64,000 bases of DNA from Kitasatospora sp. MAA4 (lineage in GTDB: Bacteria > Actinomycetota > Actinomycetes > Streptomycetales > Streptomycetaceae): assembly GCF_029893355.1 (NCBI RefSeq), contig NZ_JARZAI010000022.1:62001-126000 (forward strand), read 5' to 3'. Within the stretch, counting starts at the first letter, position 1; each line of letters begins with the position of its first letter. A program made the position numbers and the translations under genes. The notes under the pieces are model-generated. The model made no database searches, had not been told where the DNA came from, and saw nothing but the letters and a program-made list of their open reading frames with translations. This document shows, one piece after another, positions 50,460-58,233 of the stretch.

Positions 50460-50758
50460 AACCAGTCCCAGTTCGGGTGCGGCGCGGACAGGTACGGCGA
50501 CACCAGCTCGAAGGCGGTGAGCAGATGGCCACCGCTTCCCAGGGCTTCGTCAAGCAGCTTGGCCCACTTTCGAGTTGGGGCCGTGCGCCCGCTCTCCAGG
50601 TGGCTGATCGTCGTCTGGTGCGTGACCACCATGTCGGCCAGCTCGGCCTGGGTCAGTCCGGCCCTTTCCCGGTGCTCCTTGAGCACTTCGCCCCAGGTCT
50701 TCGGCTGCCCAGTCGAAGAACGCGACGGACCGTCCAGCGTGGGCCTCCGTGTGGCCAT
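50460..50758 (-). pseudogene. XRE/DUF5753 regulator, 5' exon interrupted by the intron
   Basis: The first 99 codons of a WhiJ-like regulator. MATRRPTL is followed by the helix-turn-helix WGEVLKEHRERAGLTQAELA and THQTTISHLESGRTAPTRKW, then LSAPHPNWDW where the intron begins. Without splicing the frame would read into the intron and stop at about 50408. With splicing it joins the 3' exon. The downstream frameshift makes a full-length regulator unlikely even then. The next gene upstream is divergent. Confidence 0.75.
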
Positions 50759-50893
50759 GATCGTCTCCCAATACGCTGCGCAGGAGTCATCGGCAACTGC
50801 TTGTAACCGATCTATCACGCAGGGAGACTGAGCGTCGCCGGAATCGGCGAATCCACCGTTCCGTTGCTCCCCCGCCCCCTCAGGAGGACTCCC

Positions 50894-51196
50894 GTGGCCC
50901 GCTCGTCCCTCTTCGCCAGCAGCCTGCCCGATTGCGAGTGCCCGGGCGCCTGCGGCGGCAGACCCGAGGCTGCACTCCGCCTCACCTCGCCGTACCCCAC
51001 CCTCGCTCCCGCCCCGGGAGCCCGTCCGCCGGTGGACTGCTACACGCCCACCCGGGTGGGGGAGTTGGTCCACGACGCGCTCAATCGGCGCCCCGGCGTG
51101 TTCATGGAGCAGATCGGTCCGCTGGTCTACCTGCGTCCCGAGCGCGGCGGCGTCGAGTGGGCGGTCGACGTCCGTTGGATCGAGGCGGCCCGGTGA
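50894..51196 (+). CDS. Small hypothetical protein, first of a tiny-gene run
   Basis: A 100-residue protein starting at a GTG with AGGAGG 6 nt upstream. The N-terminus ARSSLFASSLPDCECPGACGG has three cysteines in a C-x-C-x-x-x-C arrangement that might bind a metal. The C-terminal half (GELVHDALNRRPGVFMEQIG, RGGVEWAVDVRWIEA) looks like a small alpha/beta domain. I do not recognise the family. It is divergent from the interrupted regulator and overlaps the next gene by GTGA. Confidence 0.6.
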   Translation: MARSSLFASSLPDCECPGACGGRPEAALRLTSPYPTLAPAPGARPPVDCYTPTRVGELVHDALNRRPGVFMEQIGPLVYLRPERGGVEWAVDVRWIEAAR

Positions 51197-51402
51197 ACCC
51201 TCTGCGCCGCCAGGCGGCCGCCTCCGCCGCCGAGCTGAACTCCGCCGTCGCCCGCGCGGGTCTCGACCTCGACCCGCTGGACGACGGCTGGCGGATCACT
51301 GCGGCCGGCGAAGTCCTCGTCCAACTCCGACCCCTCCACCCGGACGAGATCACGCAGCTCGCGCAGGTCATCCGGGCGGCCACGGGTGATCATGACCACT
51401 GA
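51193..51402 (+). CDS. Small hypothetical protein, coupled
   Basis: A 69-residue protein. The GTG overlaps the previous stop (GTGA). An amphipathic N-terminal helix (LRRQAAASAAELNSAVARAG) precedes a short beta segment (DGWRITAAGEVLVQL) and a C-terminal helix (DEITQLAQVIRAA). No known domain is recognised. Coupling suggests it works with its two neighbours. Confidence 0.55.
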   Translation: MNPLRRQAAASAAELNSAVARAGLDLDPLDDGWRITAAGEVLVQLRPLHPDEITQLAQVIRAATGDHDH

Positions 51403-51484
51403 CCGACTCACCGTCTACGCGGTCTCCGTCGCTGGAGTCCTCGACATCCTTGCCATACTCCTCGCCTTGACCCTGCGGTCCTGA
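51392..51484 (+). CDS. Candidate 30-residue membrane peptide
   Basis: A short open frame, MTTDRLTVYAVSVAGVLDIL followed by AILLALTLRS, forms a single hydrophobic helix with a charged start and end. Its ATG lies inside the end of the preceding gene in another frame, an overlap of 11 nt, similar to the coupled junctions around it. It may be a membrane microprotein; coding status rests only on composition and position. Confidence 0.4.
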   Translation: MTTDRLTVYAVSVAGVLDILAILLALTLRS

Positions 51485-51502
51485 GAGAGTGGGACGACAG
51501 TC

Positions 51503-51814
51503 ATGGACTTCATCCCTCGCCTGCTGGCCGGGCTGGTGCGAACCGAGAACATCGCTGCCCTCCGCCAGGCGCTGCCCGAAGCCCTGCCGGGGTGCACGTT
51601 TCTGCCCGCCGAGGACGTCGACACCCTGCTCTCCGAGCTGGTGGACACGGCGCGAGGCGCAGCGGCATTGGACAGCCTGGCCCCGATCGCGCTCCTGCTG
51701 ACCCAATGGCGGCACACTGCCGAGATCTACGCGGACCCCGCCCTACTCGCCATCCTCACCCGCGAGCCTGACGGCGACCTCGGGCCGTTGCCCATGCGCG
51801 AGGTCGCGGAGTGA
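51503..51814 (+). CDS. Small hypothetical protein with WRHTAEIYADP motif
   Basis: A 103-residue mostly helical protein. The C-terminal segment LTQWRHTAEIYADPALLAILT resembles a motif frequent in small actinobacterial proteins encoded beside putative toxin-antitoxin or DUF397 modules. No catalytic residues are visible. It starts 18 bp after the candidate microprotein and ends just before the convergent Uma2 gene. Confidence 0.6.
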   Translation: MDFIPRLLAGLVRTENIAALRQALPEALPGCTFLPAEDVDTLLSELVDTARGAAALDSLAPIALLLTQWRHTAEIYADPALLAILTREPDGDLGPLPMREVAE

Positions 51815-51846
51815 GCGCTGGCCACCCAAGGCCACGGACTGAGAAG

Positions 51847-52383
51847 TCAGTCCGACTCGCGGCCGTAGGTGAGCAGGACGCTCGTGTCGAGGATCCACGG
51901 GCCGACGGTGATTTCGTCGCCGAAGGCGAACTTCTCGCGGGCGGTGTAGCCGGGTTGGGAGTGCGCGATGCCGGTGCCGTCGCGGGGGTCGACCAGGAGG
52001 TAGAGCGGGATGCCCATGGTGGCGTAGTCGCGGACCTTGGCGTCGTAGGCGCGGGAGGGGTTGGACCGGGGGACCACCTCGGTGACCAGGAGGACCGCGT
52101 GCGGTTCGATCGCGTTGATCGGTGCCACCGTGACGTCCGGTCGGTACAGCCGTCGCAGTCCCGGACACTCCACGGTGCTGCCGAGATGGACGGTGTGCCG
52201 GGGGTGGGTGCGGGGGAGTTGGGCGCGCAGTTGGTCGGCGACGTGGTGTGCCGCTTCGGCATGGGCGGCCGTCGGGGGCAGGCTCAGTACGACCTGGCCG
52301 TCGGCGATTTCGACTTTTCCGTAGGCCGCCACCCGCTCGGCGGCTGCGCGGAGTCTGGCGTAGGCCGCCGGGCTGGTGCTCAT
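51847..52383 (-). CDS. Uma2 family (DUF820) endonuclease-like protein
   Basis: A 178-residue protein of the Uma2 family, a PD-(D/E)xK nuclease fold abundant in Streptomyces. RPDVTV supplies the acidic residue, and LLVTEVVPRSNPSRAYDAK gives the E-x-V with the trailing K of the active site. YATMGIPLYLLVDPRDGTG is family-typical. No biological role has been established for the family. The ATG overlaps the upstream MFS stop (ATGA), so it is co-translated with the transporter. Confidence 0.85.
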   Translation of the reverse strand: MSTSPAAYARLRAAAERVAAYGKVEIADGQVVLSLPPTAAHAEAAHHVADQLRAQLPRTHPRHTVHLGSTVECPGLRRLYRPDVTVAPINAIEPHAVLLVTEVVPRSNPSRAYDAKVRDYATMGIPLYLLVDPRDGTGIAHSQPGYTAREKFAFGDEITVGPWILDTSVLLTYGRESD

Positions 52384-53666
52384 GTGCGCAGAGTAGCCGT
52401 GGCCGGGACCCGCCGACTCGCCATTGCCTGACGGGTCGCGTAGAGGGTGACGCCTGCGGCCAGGGTCATGGCGATCAGGCCGACCGTTGCCGAGCCGGGC
52501 CAGCCGACTGAGTGGTAGGCGTCGGCGCCGAGGGTGCCGCCGAGGCTGTTGCCGAGGTAGTAGGCGATCAGGTAGAGCGCGGAGGCCTGGGCGCGGCCGT
52601 GTTGGGCGGTGCGGCCGACGGAGGAGGAGGCGGTGGCGTGGCCGGCGAAGAAGCCGGCGGTGATCAGGACCAGGCCGAGCAGGGCGCAGGGCAGCGAGTC
52701 GGCCAGTGAGAGCAGGAGGCCGGCCGTGGTCAGGCCGATCGCCACGTAGAGCGCGCCGCGTCGTCCGAGCCGGGCGGCGAGGCGGCCGGCGCCGGCCGAG
52801 GCGGCGGTGCCGACCAGGTAGACCACGAAGATCGAGGCGGCGACCGACTGCGGCAGGTCGAAGGGCGCGGCGATCAACCGGAAACCGACCGTGTTGTAGA
52901 CCGCGCCGAAGACCGCCATGAACAGCATGCCGAGCGCGTACAGCCGCAGCAGCAGCGGGTTGCGCAGGTGGGCGGAGATCGTTCCGGCCAGCGCGCGGGC
53001 GTCCACGGGGGTGCGCCGGAAGTGCCGGGCGGTGGGGATCAGCAGCCGGAACGCGACGGCGGCGAGCAGCGCGAGCAGGGCGGAGGCGGCCAGTCCCCAG
53101 CGCCAGCCCCAGGCGGCGCCGACCCAGCCGGAGACCAGCCGGCCGCCCATCCCGCCGATGCTGTTGCCGGCCACGTACAGGCCCATCGCGGAGGCCAGCG
53201 CGCTCGGGTGCACCTCCTCGGCCAGGTAGGCCATCGCGGTGGCGGGCAGTCCGGCCAGCGCGGCGCCCTGAAGTACCCGCAGGGCGACCAGCGCGCCCAG
53301 GCCGGGGGCGAACGGCAGGGCCAGCGCGATCACCGAGGCGGCGACCACCGACCCGGTCATCACGGCCGTGCGCCCGTACCGGTCGGAGAGTGCGCTGGCC
53401 GGGAGCAGCGCCAGGGCGAGTCCGAGGGTGGCGGCCGAGGCGGTCCAGCTGGCCTGGCCCGGGGTGAGGTGGAGGCCGCTGGAGAGCAGCGGCAGCAGGC
53501 CCTGGGTGGAGTACAGCAGGACGAAGGTGGCGATGCCGGCGGCGAACAGCGCGAGGTTGGAGCGCCGGAAGTCGCGCGAGCCGGGGCGCAGGCGCAGGTC
53601 GGCGGCGGGGGACGACAGGGGAAGGGCACCCACGGCAGTGGCTGCCCCGGTACTGGCGGGAGGCAT
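52380..53666 (-). CDS. MFS transporter
   Basis: A 428-residue major facilitator with twelve predicted helices. The loop 2-3 motif reads LSDRYGRTAVM, and RVLQGAALAGLPATAMAYLAEE corresponds to helices 4-5 of the drug-efflux/YnfM-like group. It probably exports a small molecule. It is divergent from a LysR gene 64 bp away, the usual sign that the regulator controls the transporter. A TAGCGT box lies 7 nt upstream of the ATG and no ribosome site is visible, so the mRNA may be leaderless. Confidence 0.88.
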   Translation of the reverse strand: MPPASTGAATAVGALPLSSPAADLRLRPGSRDFRRSNLALFAAGIATFVLLYSTQGLLPLLSSGLHLTPGQASWTASAATLGLALALLPASALSDRYGRTAVMTGSVVAASVIALALPFAPGLGALVALRVLQGAALAGLPATAMAYLAEEVHPSALASAMGLYVAGNSIGGMGGRLVSGWVGAAWGWRWGLAASALLALLAAVAFRLLIPTARHFRRTPVDARALAGTISAHLRNPLLLRLYALGMLFMAVFGAVYNTVGFRLIAAPFDLPQSVAASIFVVYLVGTAASAGAGRLAARLGRRGALYVAIGLTTAGLLLSLADSLPCALLGLVLITAGFFAGHATASSSVGRTAQHGRAQASALYLIAYYLGNSLGGTLGADAYHSVGWPGSATVGLIAMTLAAGVTLYATRQAMASRRVPATATLRT

Positions 53667-53730
53667 GGCAACGACGCTAGACCTGTCCGTTCTGATGCGT
53701 CCAATACATGAGAACCGGATAATCCATGCG
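53667..53730. promoter_or_regulatory. Divergent MFS/LysR promoter region
   Basis: 64 bp hold both promoters. GATAAT (53718-53723) is 7 nt upstream of the LysR GTG, and TAGCGT on the minus strand is 7 nt upstream of the MFS ATG. Both starts lack ribosome sites, fitting leaderless transcripts. A LysR-type T-N11-A site is expected here but was not pinned down. Confidence 0.45.
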
Positions 53731-54693
53731 GTGACGTATGAATCTACTTCCGGTACCCCGCAGCCGCGCCTCGCCGAACTCGATCCGGACGCTCCGGCGG
53801 TGCTGCTCGCGCCGCGGCTGGCCCAGTTCGCGGCGGTGGCCAGGATCGAACACGTCACCCGGGCCGCCCAGTTGCTCGGTATGCCGCAGCCCACGCTGTC
53901 CCGGGCGGTGGCCCGTCTCGAGGAGGAGCTGGGGGTCGCGCTGCTGGTCCGGCAGGGCCGTACGGTCCGGCTCACCCGGGCCGGGCGGTTGCTGCTCGAC
54001 GCGGTGGAGCGGGCGCTGGCGGAGGTCGAGCGCGGCGCGGAGGCGGTCCGCGCGGAGGCCGACCCGGTGTCGGGGCGGGTGGCCTTCGGCTTCCTCCACA
54101 CCCTGGGGACGGACGCCGTCCCGGCGCTGCTGCGCGGGTTCCGGGCCGAGTATCCCCAGGTGCGCTTCCAGCTGGCCCAGGACTACGTGGCCGCGATGCT
54201 CGGGCGGATGCGGGCGGGCGAGCTGGACCTCTGCCTGGTCTCGCCGATCCCGGACGTGCCGGACCTGATCACCCGTCCGCTCGACGAGCAGCGGCTCTAC
54301 CTGGTCGTATCGTCCGACCACCGCTTGGCGGGGCGGCGTCGGATCCGCCTGGCGGAGGTCGCCGAGGAGCCGTTCGTCGCGGTCGAACCGGGGTACGGAC
54401 TGCGGCTGATCACCGACGAGTTCTGCGAGCAGGCCGGGTTCGCGCCGCGGATCGCCTTCGAGGGCGAGGAGGTGGAGACGCTGCGCGGACTGGTCGCGGC
54501 GGGCCTCGGGGTGGCGCTGCTGCCGCCGGGTCTGGTGCCGCGTCCGGGCGTGGTCGAGCTGGAGGTGACGGCGCCGCGGACCCGGCGGGCGATCGGTCTC
54601 GCCTGGCCGGCGGGCCGCCCGCTGACGCCACCGGTGGAGGCGTTCCGGGACTTCGTGCTCGCCCGGCGCGGCCGCCTGCTGGAACACGACTGA
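53731..54693 (+). CDS. LysR family transcriptional regulator
   Basis: About 320 residues. The winged helix-turn-helix covers about residues 25-85 (LAQFAAVARIEHVTRAAQLL, then PQPTLSRAVARLEEELGVAL). The effector-binding domain runs from about 110 (GRVAFGFLHTLGTDAVP) to the C-terminus. I chose the GTG at 53731, a probable leaderless start. It is the likely regulator of the divergent MFS-Uma2 operon. Confidence 0.88.
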   Translation: MTYESTSGTPQPRLAELDPDAPAVLLAPRLAQFAAVARIEHVTRAAQLLGMPQPTLSRAVARLEEELGVALLVRQGRTVRLTRAGRLLLDAVERALAEVERGAEAVRAEADPVSGRVAFGFLHTLGTDAVPALLRGFRAEYPQVRFQLAQDYVAAMLGRMRAGELDLCLVSPIPDVPDLITRPLDEQRLYLVVSSDHRLAGRRRIRLAEVAEEPFVAVEPGYGLRLITDEFCEQAGFAPRIAFEGEEVETLRGLVAAGLGVALLPPGLVPRPGVVELEVTAPRTRRAIGLAWPAGRPLTPPVEAFRDFVLARRGRLLEHD

Positions 54694-54765
54694 ACACGAC
54701 TGGACACACGACCGGACACACGACTGAACGGTGATGAACGGAGCGCGCTGGGGCAGCGTGGCGGA

Positions 54766-54784
54766 TAGGATTCTACGCGCGTAG
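54766..54784 (+). promoter_or_regulatory. add promoter -10 and perfect nucleoside operator
   Basis: TAGGAT (54766-54771) is a strong -10. The perfect palindrome CTACGCGCGTAG (54773-54784) begins one base later and covers the expected transcription start, a repressor position. The add start codon is 16 bp further on. No good -35 is visible. Confidence 0.65.
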
Positions 54785-54800
54785 GGGCTACACTCCCGCA

Positions 54801-55949
54801 ATGGAAAAGCAGATCCCTGTCCCCGCGGGCACCACGGCCCCGCGTATCCCCACCGCCGACCAGATCAAGCGGGCACCGAAGGTGCTGCTGCACGACCACC
54901 TGGACGGCGGCCTGCGCCCCGAGACCATCGTCGAGCTGGCGGCCGCCTGCGGCTACCAGGGGCTCCCCACCACCGACCCGGCCAAGCTGGGCATCTGGTT
55001 CCGTGAGGCCGCCGACTCCGGCTCCCTCGTCCGCTACCTGGAGACCTTCGCGCACACCTGCGCCGTCATGCAGACCCGCGAGGCGCTGGTCAAGGTCGCC
55101 GCCGACTGCGCCGAGGACCTGGCCGCCGACGGCGTGGTCTACGCCGAGGTGCGCTACGCCCCCGAGCAGCACCTGGAGGCCGGGCTGACCCTCGACGAGG
55201 TCGTCGAGGCGGTCAACGCGGGCTTCCGCCTCGGTGAGGCCAACGCCAAGGCGAACGGCCGCCGGATCCGGGTCGGCACCCTGCTCACCGCGATGCGGCA
55301 CGCCGCCCGCTCGCAGGAGATCGCCGAGCTGGCCAACCGCTACCGCGACCAGGGCGTCGTCGGCTTCGACATCGCGGGCGCGGAGGCCGGCCACCCGCCG
55401 ACCCGCCACCAGGGCGCCTTCGACTACCTCAAGGGCGAGAACAACCACTTCACCATCCACGCGGGCGAGGCCTTCGGCCTGCCGTCGATCTGGGAGGCCC
55501 TGCAGTGCTGCGGCGCCGACCGGCTCGGCCACGGCGTGCGGATCATCGACGACATCACGGTCAACGACGACGGCACCGTCACGCTGGGCCGGCTGGCCGC
55601 GTACGTGCGCGACAAGCGGATCCCGCTGGAGATGTGCCCGACCTCCAACCTCCAGACGGCGGCGGCGAGTTCGTACGCCGAGCATCCGATCGGGCTGCTC
55701 AGCCGGCTGAAGTTCCGGGTCACCGTCAACACCGACAACCGGCTGATGAGCGGGACCAGCATGAGCCAGGAGTTCGCGCACCTGGTGGAGGCCTTCGACT
55801 ACACCCTGGACGACATGTCCTGGTTCTCCACCAACGCCATGAAGTCGGCGTTCCTCCCGTTCGACGAGCGGCTCGCCATGATCAACGACGTGATCAAGCC
55901 CGGCTACGCCGAGCTCAAGGCCGAGTGGCTGTTCGGGACCTCTGTCTGA
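54801..55949 (+). CDS. add: Adenosine deaminase
   Basis: A 382-residue zinc enzyme hydrolysing adenosine and deoxyadenosine to inosine and deoxyinosine. Zinc ligands HDHLDGGLRPE near residue 33; HAGEA with the catalytic Glu at about 222-226; RLGHGVRI; PTSNLQT; and the second metal Asp in NTDNRLMSG. The length suits the actinobacterial form. It is monocistronic and shares its operator motif with deoA and the transporter operon. Confidence 0.95.
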   Translation: MEKQIPVPAGTTAPRIPTADQIKRAPKVLLHDHLDGGLRPETIVELAAACGYQGLPTTDPAKLGIWFREAADSGSLVRYLETFAHTCAVMQTREALVKVAADCAEDLAADGVVYAEVRYAPEQHLEAGLTLDEVVEAVNAGFRLGEANAKANGRRIRVGTLLTAMRHAARSQEIAELANRYRDQGVVGFDIAGAEAGHPPTRHQGAFDYLKGENNHFTIHAGEAFGLPSIWEALQCCGADRLGHGVRIIDDITVNDDGTVTLGRLAAYVRDKRIPLEMCPTSNLQTAAASSYAEHPIGLLSRLKFRVTVNTDNRLMSGTSMSQEFAHLVEAFDYTLDDMSWFSTNAMKSAFLPFDERLAMINDVIKPGYAELKAEWLFGTSV

Positions 55950-56021
55950 CGCAGGGTCAGCAGGCTTTGAAAGTCAGCTGATCGGACTGTCTGACGAGTA
56001 ATCCGAACGGGTTACGCGCCT

Positions 56022-56076
56022 TTGGTCCACACGCAGCACCGTGTCTACGGTGAGCCAGTCACTGATGACACGGTGC
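56022..56076 (+). promoter_or_regulatory. Predicted promoter with inverted repeat before the secreted protein gene
   Basis: TTGGTC (56022-56027), an 18-bp spacer and TACGGT (56046-56051) form a candidate promoter. GCACCGTGTC (56036-56045) and GACACGGTGC (56067-56076) are perfect 10-bp arms bracketing the -10 and start. They could act as an operator, or as a hairpin for add. Confidence 0.4.
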
Positions 56077-56161
56077 AGCGGCGTTCGCTTCGGCGGCCGC
56101 CTCGGCGATGGCCCTGGTGGCCGTCCGTGCGCCGGACCGACGAGGACACGAGGACGCACTC

Positions 56162-56581
56162 ATGAAGCAGGCCACTCTGAAGGTCGCCGGTACCGCCGCG
56201 CTCGGCGTCGCGCTCGCTGCGGTCGCGGCCGGTTCCGCCTCCGCTGCCGCCGGGGCCGGCGGTCTCGGGCTCGGTGCCCCGCTGGACACCAGCAGCCTGA
56301 GCGGCGCCACCGGCACGCTGAGCAAGACCCCCGCGGTCGGCGGCCCGGTCGCGCAGACCATGGGCACGCTCAACCCGAGCGCCGGCGCCCCGGCCGCCGC
56401 GGCGCCCGCCGCCGACGCTCCGGCCCCGGCTGCTCCGGCTGCCGACGCTCCGGCCGGTGCGACGCGGGCCGGCGGGCTGCCGACCGGTGCGCTGACGGGC
56501 GTGGCCAACAAGCTCCCCGGCCCGGTCGCGGGCCTGGCGGGCGGCGTTGCGCCGGTCAGCGGCCTCGGCGGTATCGGCTGA
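56162..56581 (+). CDS. Small secreted Ala/Pro/Gly-rich protein
   Basis: A 139-residue exported protein. The signal peptide (KVAGTAALGVALAAVAAGSASA-A) is followed by a low-complexity mature part: GLGLGAPLDTSSL, then Ala/Pro repeats (ADAPAPAAPAADAPA), then a Gly-rich end. No enzymatic motif. Similar small exported proteins near pspC genes in Streptomyces are often annotated as ATP-binding, for which I see no motif here. A wall- or membrane-associated role is possible. Confidence 0.7.
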   Translation: MKQATLKVAGTAALGVALAAVAAGSASAAAGAGGLGLGAPLDTSSLSGATGTLSKTPAVGGPVAQTMGTLNPSAGAPAAAAPAADAPAPAAPAADAPAGATRAGGLPTGALTGVANKLPGPVAGLAGGVAPVSGLGGIG

Positions 56582-56597
56582 CGGTCGATCGGGCTGG

Positions 56598-56638
56598 CAG
56601 GGTCGGCTGTTCTGCGAAGTGCAGAACGGGCGGCCCTG
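56598..56638. terminator. Hairpin between secreted protein and PspC genes
   Basis: CAGGG...CCCTG outer arms enclose the perfect 7-bp stem GTTCTGC/GCAGAAC with a GAAGT loop, in the gap between convergent genes. The stem is interrupted and has no U tract. Confidence 0.4.
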
Positions 56639-56664
56639 TCGGCGTTTCGGGGACCTCGGGGTAG

Positions 56665-56847
56665 TCACGGCTCCTGCGGGAGCAGCAGCCACAGGGCCAG
56701 GTAGATCAGGAACTGCGGTCCGGGCAGCAGGCAGGACGCCAGGAAGATCAGCCGGACCGTCCACGCGGCGAGGCCGAAGCGCTCGGCGATCCCGGCGCAG
56801 ACGCCGGCGATGACGCGGTTGTGGCGGGGGCGGGCGAGGGTGCGCAT
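56665..56847 (-). CDS. PspC domain membrane protein
   Basis: A 60-residue protein consisting of one PspC domain: R-x-x-x-N-R-V-I-A-G-V-C-A-G-I-A-E-R-F-G followed by two hydrophobic segments (AAWTVRLIFLASCLLPG and FLIYLALWLLLP). PspC domains act in membrane-stress sensing, though actinobacterial stand-alone forms are uncharacterised. Confidence 0.85.
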   Translation of the reverse strand: MRTLARPRHNRVIAGVCAGIAERFGLAAWTVRLIFLASCLLPGPQFLIYLALWLLLPQEP

Positions 56848-57036
56848 GGCGGGCTCCGAGTGGTCGGCGGTCCTGTCTGGCCCTGTCCCGGCTGCTCCGG
56901 GGGCCTGTGACCATCCTGCGGCGGCGGGCCCGGGCGGACGTCGGCCGCAGTGTCGATCCGCGACCCCGGAGTCTTCCCGGGGCGCGGCGACCGCTTCTCG
57001 GGGTCGCCGTCAGGGTCTCCCCGGAGCCGGTCGGGC

Positions 57037-57753
57037 TTAGCCCCGGCCGGACTTGACCAGGCTCGGCGGGCGCGGCGCGCTGACCAGCGGGCTGCCGGGG
57101 AGCGGGACGGGGAGCTTCCTGGGGCCGGCCGCTGCGGGCGGCTCCGACGGGCTCGACGGGCTCGGCGCGCGCTCGGCCGCGAGGCGTGCACGCAGCAGCG
57201 CGCGCCCGGAGGGCACCACCGCCAGATGCAGCAGCCCGGCACCGATCACCCCGAGCAGCATGTCGTCGACGTTCAGCACCTGCCCGGCCCACGAGGTCCG
57301 GAGGAACTCCAGCGCGGTGGAGATCACCGAGGTGGCCCCGACCACCTGCGCAAACGACGGCAGCCAGGCCGTCCGCAGCCGTCCCCCCGCCAGCGGGAGG
57401 AGCACGCCCAGCGGCGCCAGCGGCAGCAGGCCGTCGGCCAGCCGCCGCAGTCCGGCGGCAGCGCCGTCCTCGAAGGCCTGGCGGACCGAGTCGAACGGCG
57501 TCAGCGTGGTGTCTTCCGCCCAGCCGGTCGCGGTGGTGCGCAGAGCCAGCCAGCAGCTCAGGCCGAGGAAGAGCGCGAGCAGCACCAGCCCGGCGATCCG
57601 GGCGGTCCGGTGTACGGGATCCTGCGGGCGCCACGGGTTCGGCCCGGGTGAAGAACCTGGAGAAGAGCCGGGAGAAGAGCCGGATGAAGAGCCGGGCGTA
57701 GAGCCTGCCTCCGGCCGGGCCTCTGCGGCCTGCCGATGGGATCCGATCCGCAC
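57037..57753 (-). CDS. VanZ family membrane protein
   Basis: About 238 residues. After a variable N-terminus with tandem G-S-S-P repeats come helices typical of VanZ-like proteins: ARIAGLVLLALFLGLSCWLAL, LLPLAPLGVLLPLAG, and GATSVISTALEFLRTSWAGQVLNVDDMLLGVIGAGLLHLAV with the conserved E-x-x-R and D-D-x-x-x-N-x-x-G type core. Function unknown; some members affect glycopeptide susceptibility. GTG 57753 is preferred over GTG 57849. It follows the afsQ lipoprotein gene on the same strand. Confidence 0.75.
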   Translation of the reverse strand: MRIGSHRQAAEARPEAGSTPGSSSGSSPGSSPGSSPGPNPWRPQDPVHRTARIAGLVLLALFLGLSCWLALRTTATGWAEDTTLTPFDSVRQAFEDGAAAGLRRLADGLLPLAPLGVLLPLAGGRLRTAWLPSFAQVVGATSVISTALEFLRTSWAGQVLNVDDMLLGVIGAGLLHLAVVPSGRALLRARLAAERAPSPSSPSEPPAAAGPRKLPVPLPGSPLVSAPRPPSLVKSGRG

Positions 57754-57855
57754 GCTGTCGCGCGCTCCACGCGCGCTGGTGCCATCTCGCTGCACGTCTC
57801 CCAGGACGCGGCGACCCGCCGCCGCGGTTCCCCGGTCCGCCACCGGCACGCCCAG

Positions 57856-58233
57856 CTACCCGCAGGTGGGCGTGCTGCTCGGGGTGGGGCTCGGGGTGGG
57901 GAGGGCGCTGAAGAGGCTGCCGGTCGGCGGCGGCGTCGTGGGGACGACGCTCGGCGCGGCCGGGCTGGGGCGGCCTGTGTTCCGCGGGGCGGTCACCGCC
58001 GGGGTGGCCGCGGCCGGTACGTGCACCGGGCTCGGGCAGGCCGTCCGGCTGGCCGGCGCGCCGGCGTCGACGGGGACGGCGGTCGGGCGGATCCCGCAGC
58101 CGGTGGCCAGGACCGCGGTCAGCGCCGCCGTCCCCAGCGCCACGGCCCAGCGCGCCTGTCGGCAGGACTCCGGCGCGGCCTGCGCGAGGGCGCGGACGGC
58201 GGCCCGGCGTGTCGTGCTGTCCAGCTGGTTCAC
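57856..58233 (-). CDS. Lipoprotein encoded with AfsQ2
   Basis: A 125-residue lipoprotein with a long basic N-region, a hydrophobic stretch (WAVALGTAALTAVLATGC) and lipobox A-T-G-C, then a Pro/Ser/Thr-rich mature region (SALPTPSPTPSSTPTC). The GTG overlaps the afsQ2 stop by GTGA, so the two are translationally coupled. The equivalent S. coelicolor gene also follows afsQ2. By analogy with CseA it may modulate the kinase, but this is not shown. Confidence 0.75.
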   Translation of the reverse strand: MNQLDSTTRRAAVRALAQAAPESCRQARWAVALGTAALTAVLATGCGIRPTAVPVDAGAPASRTACPSPVHVPAAATPAVTAPRNTGRPSPAAPSVVPTTPPPTGSLFSALPTPSPTPSSTPTCG

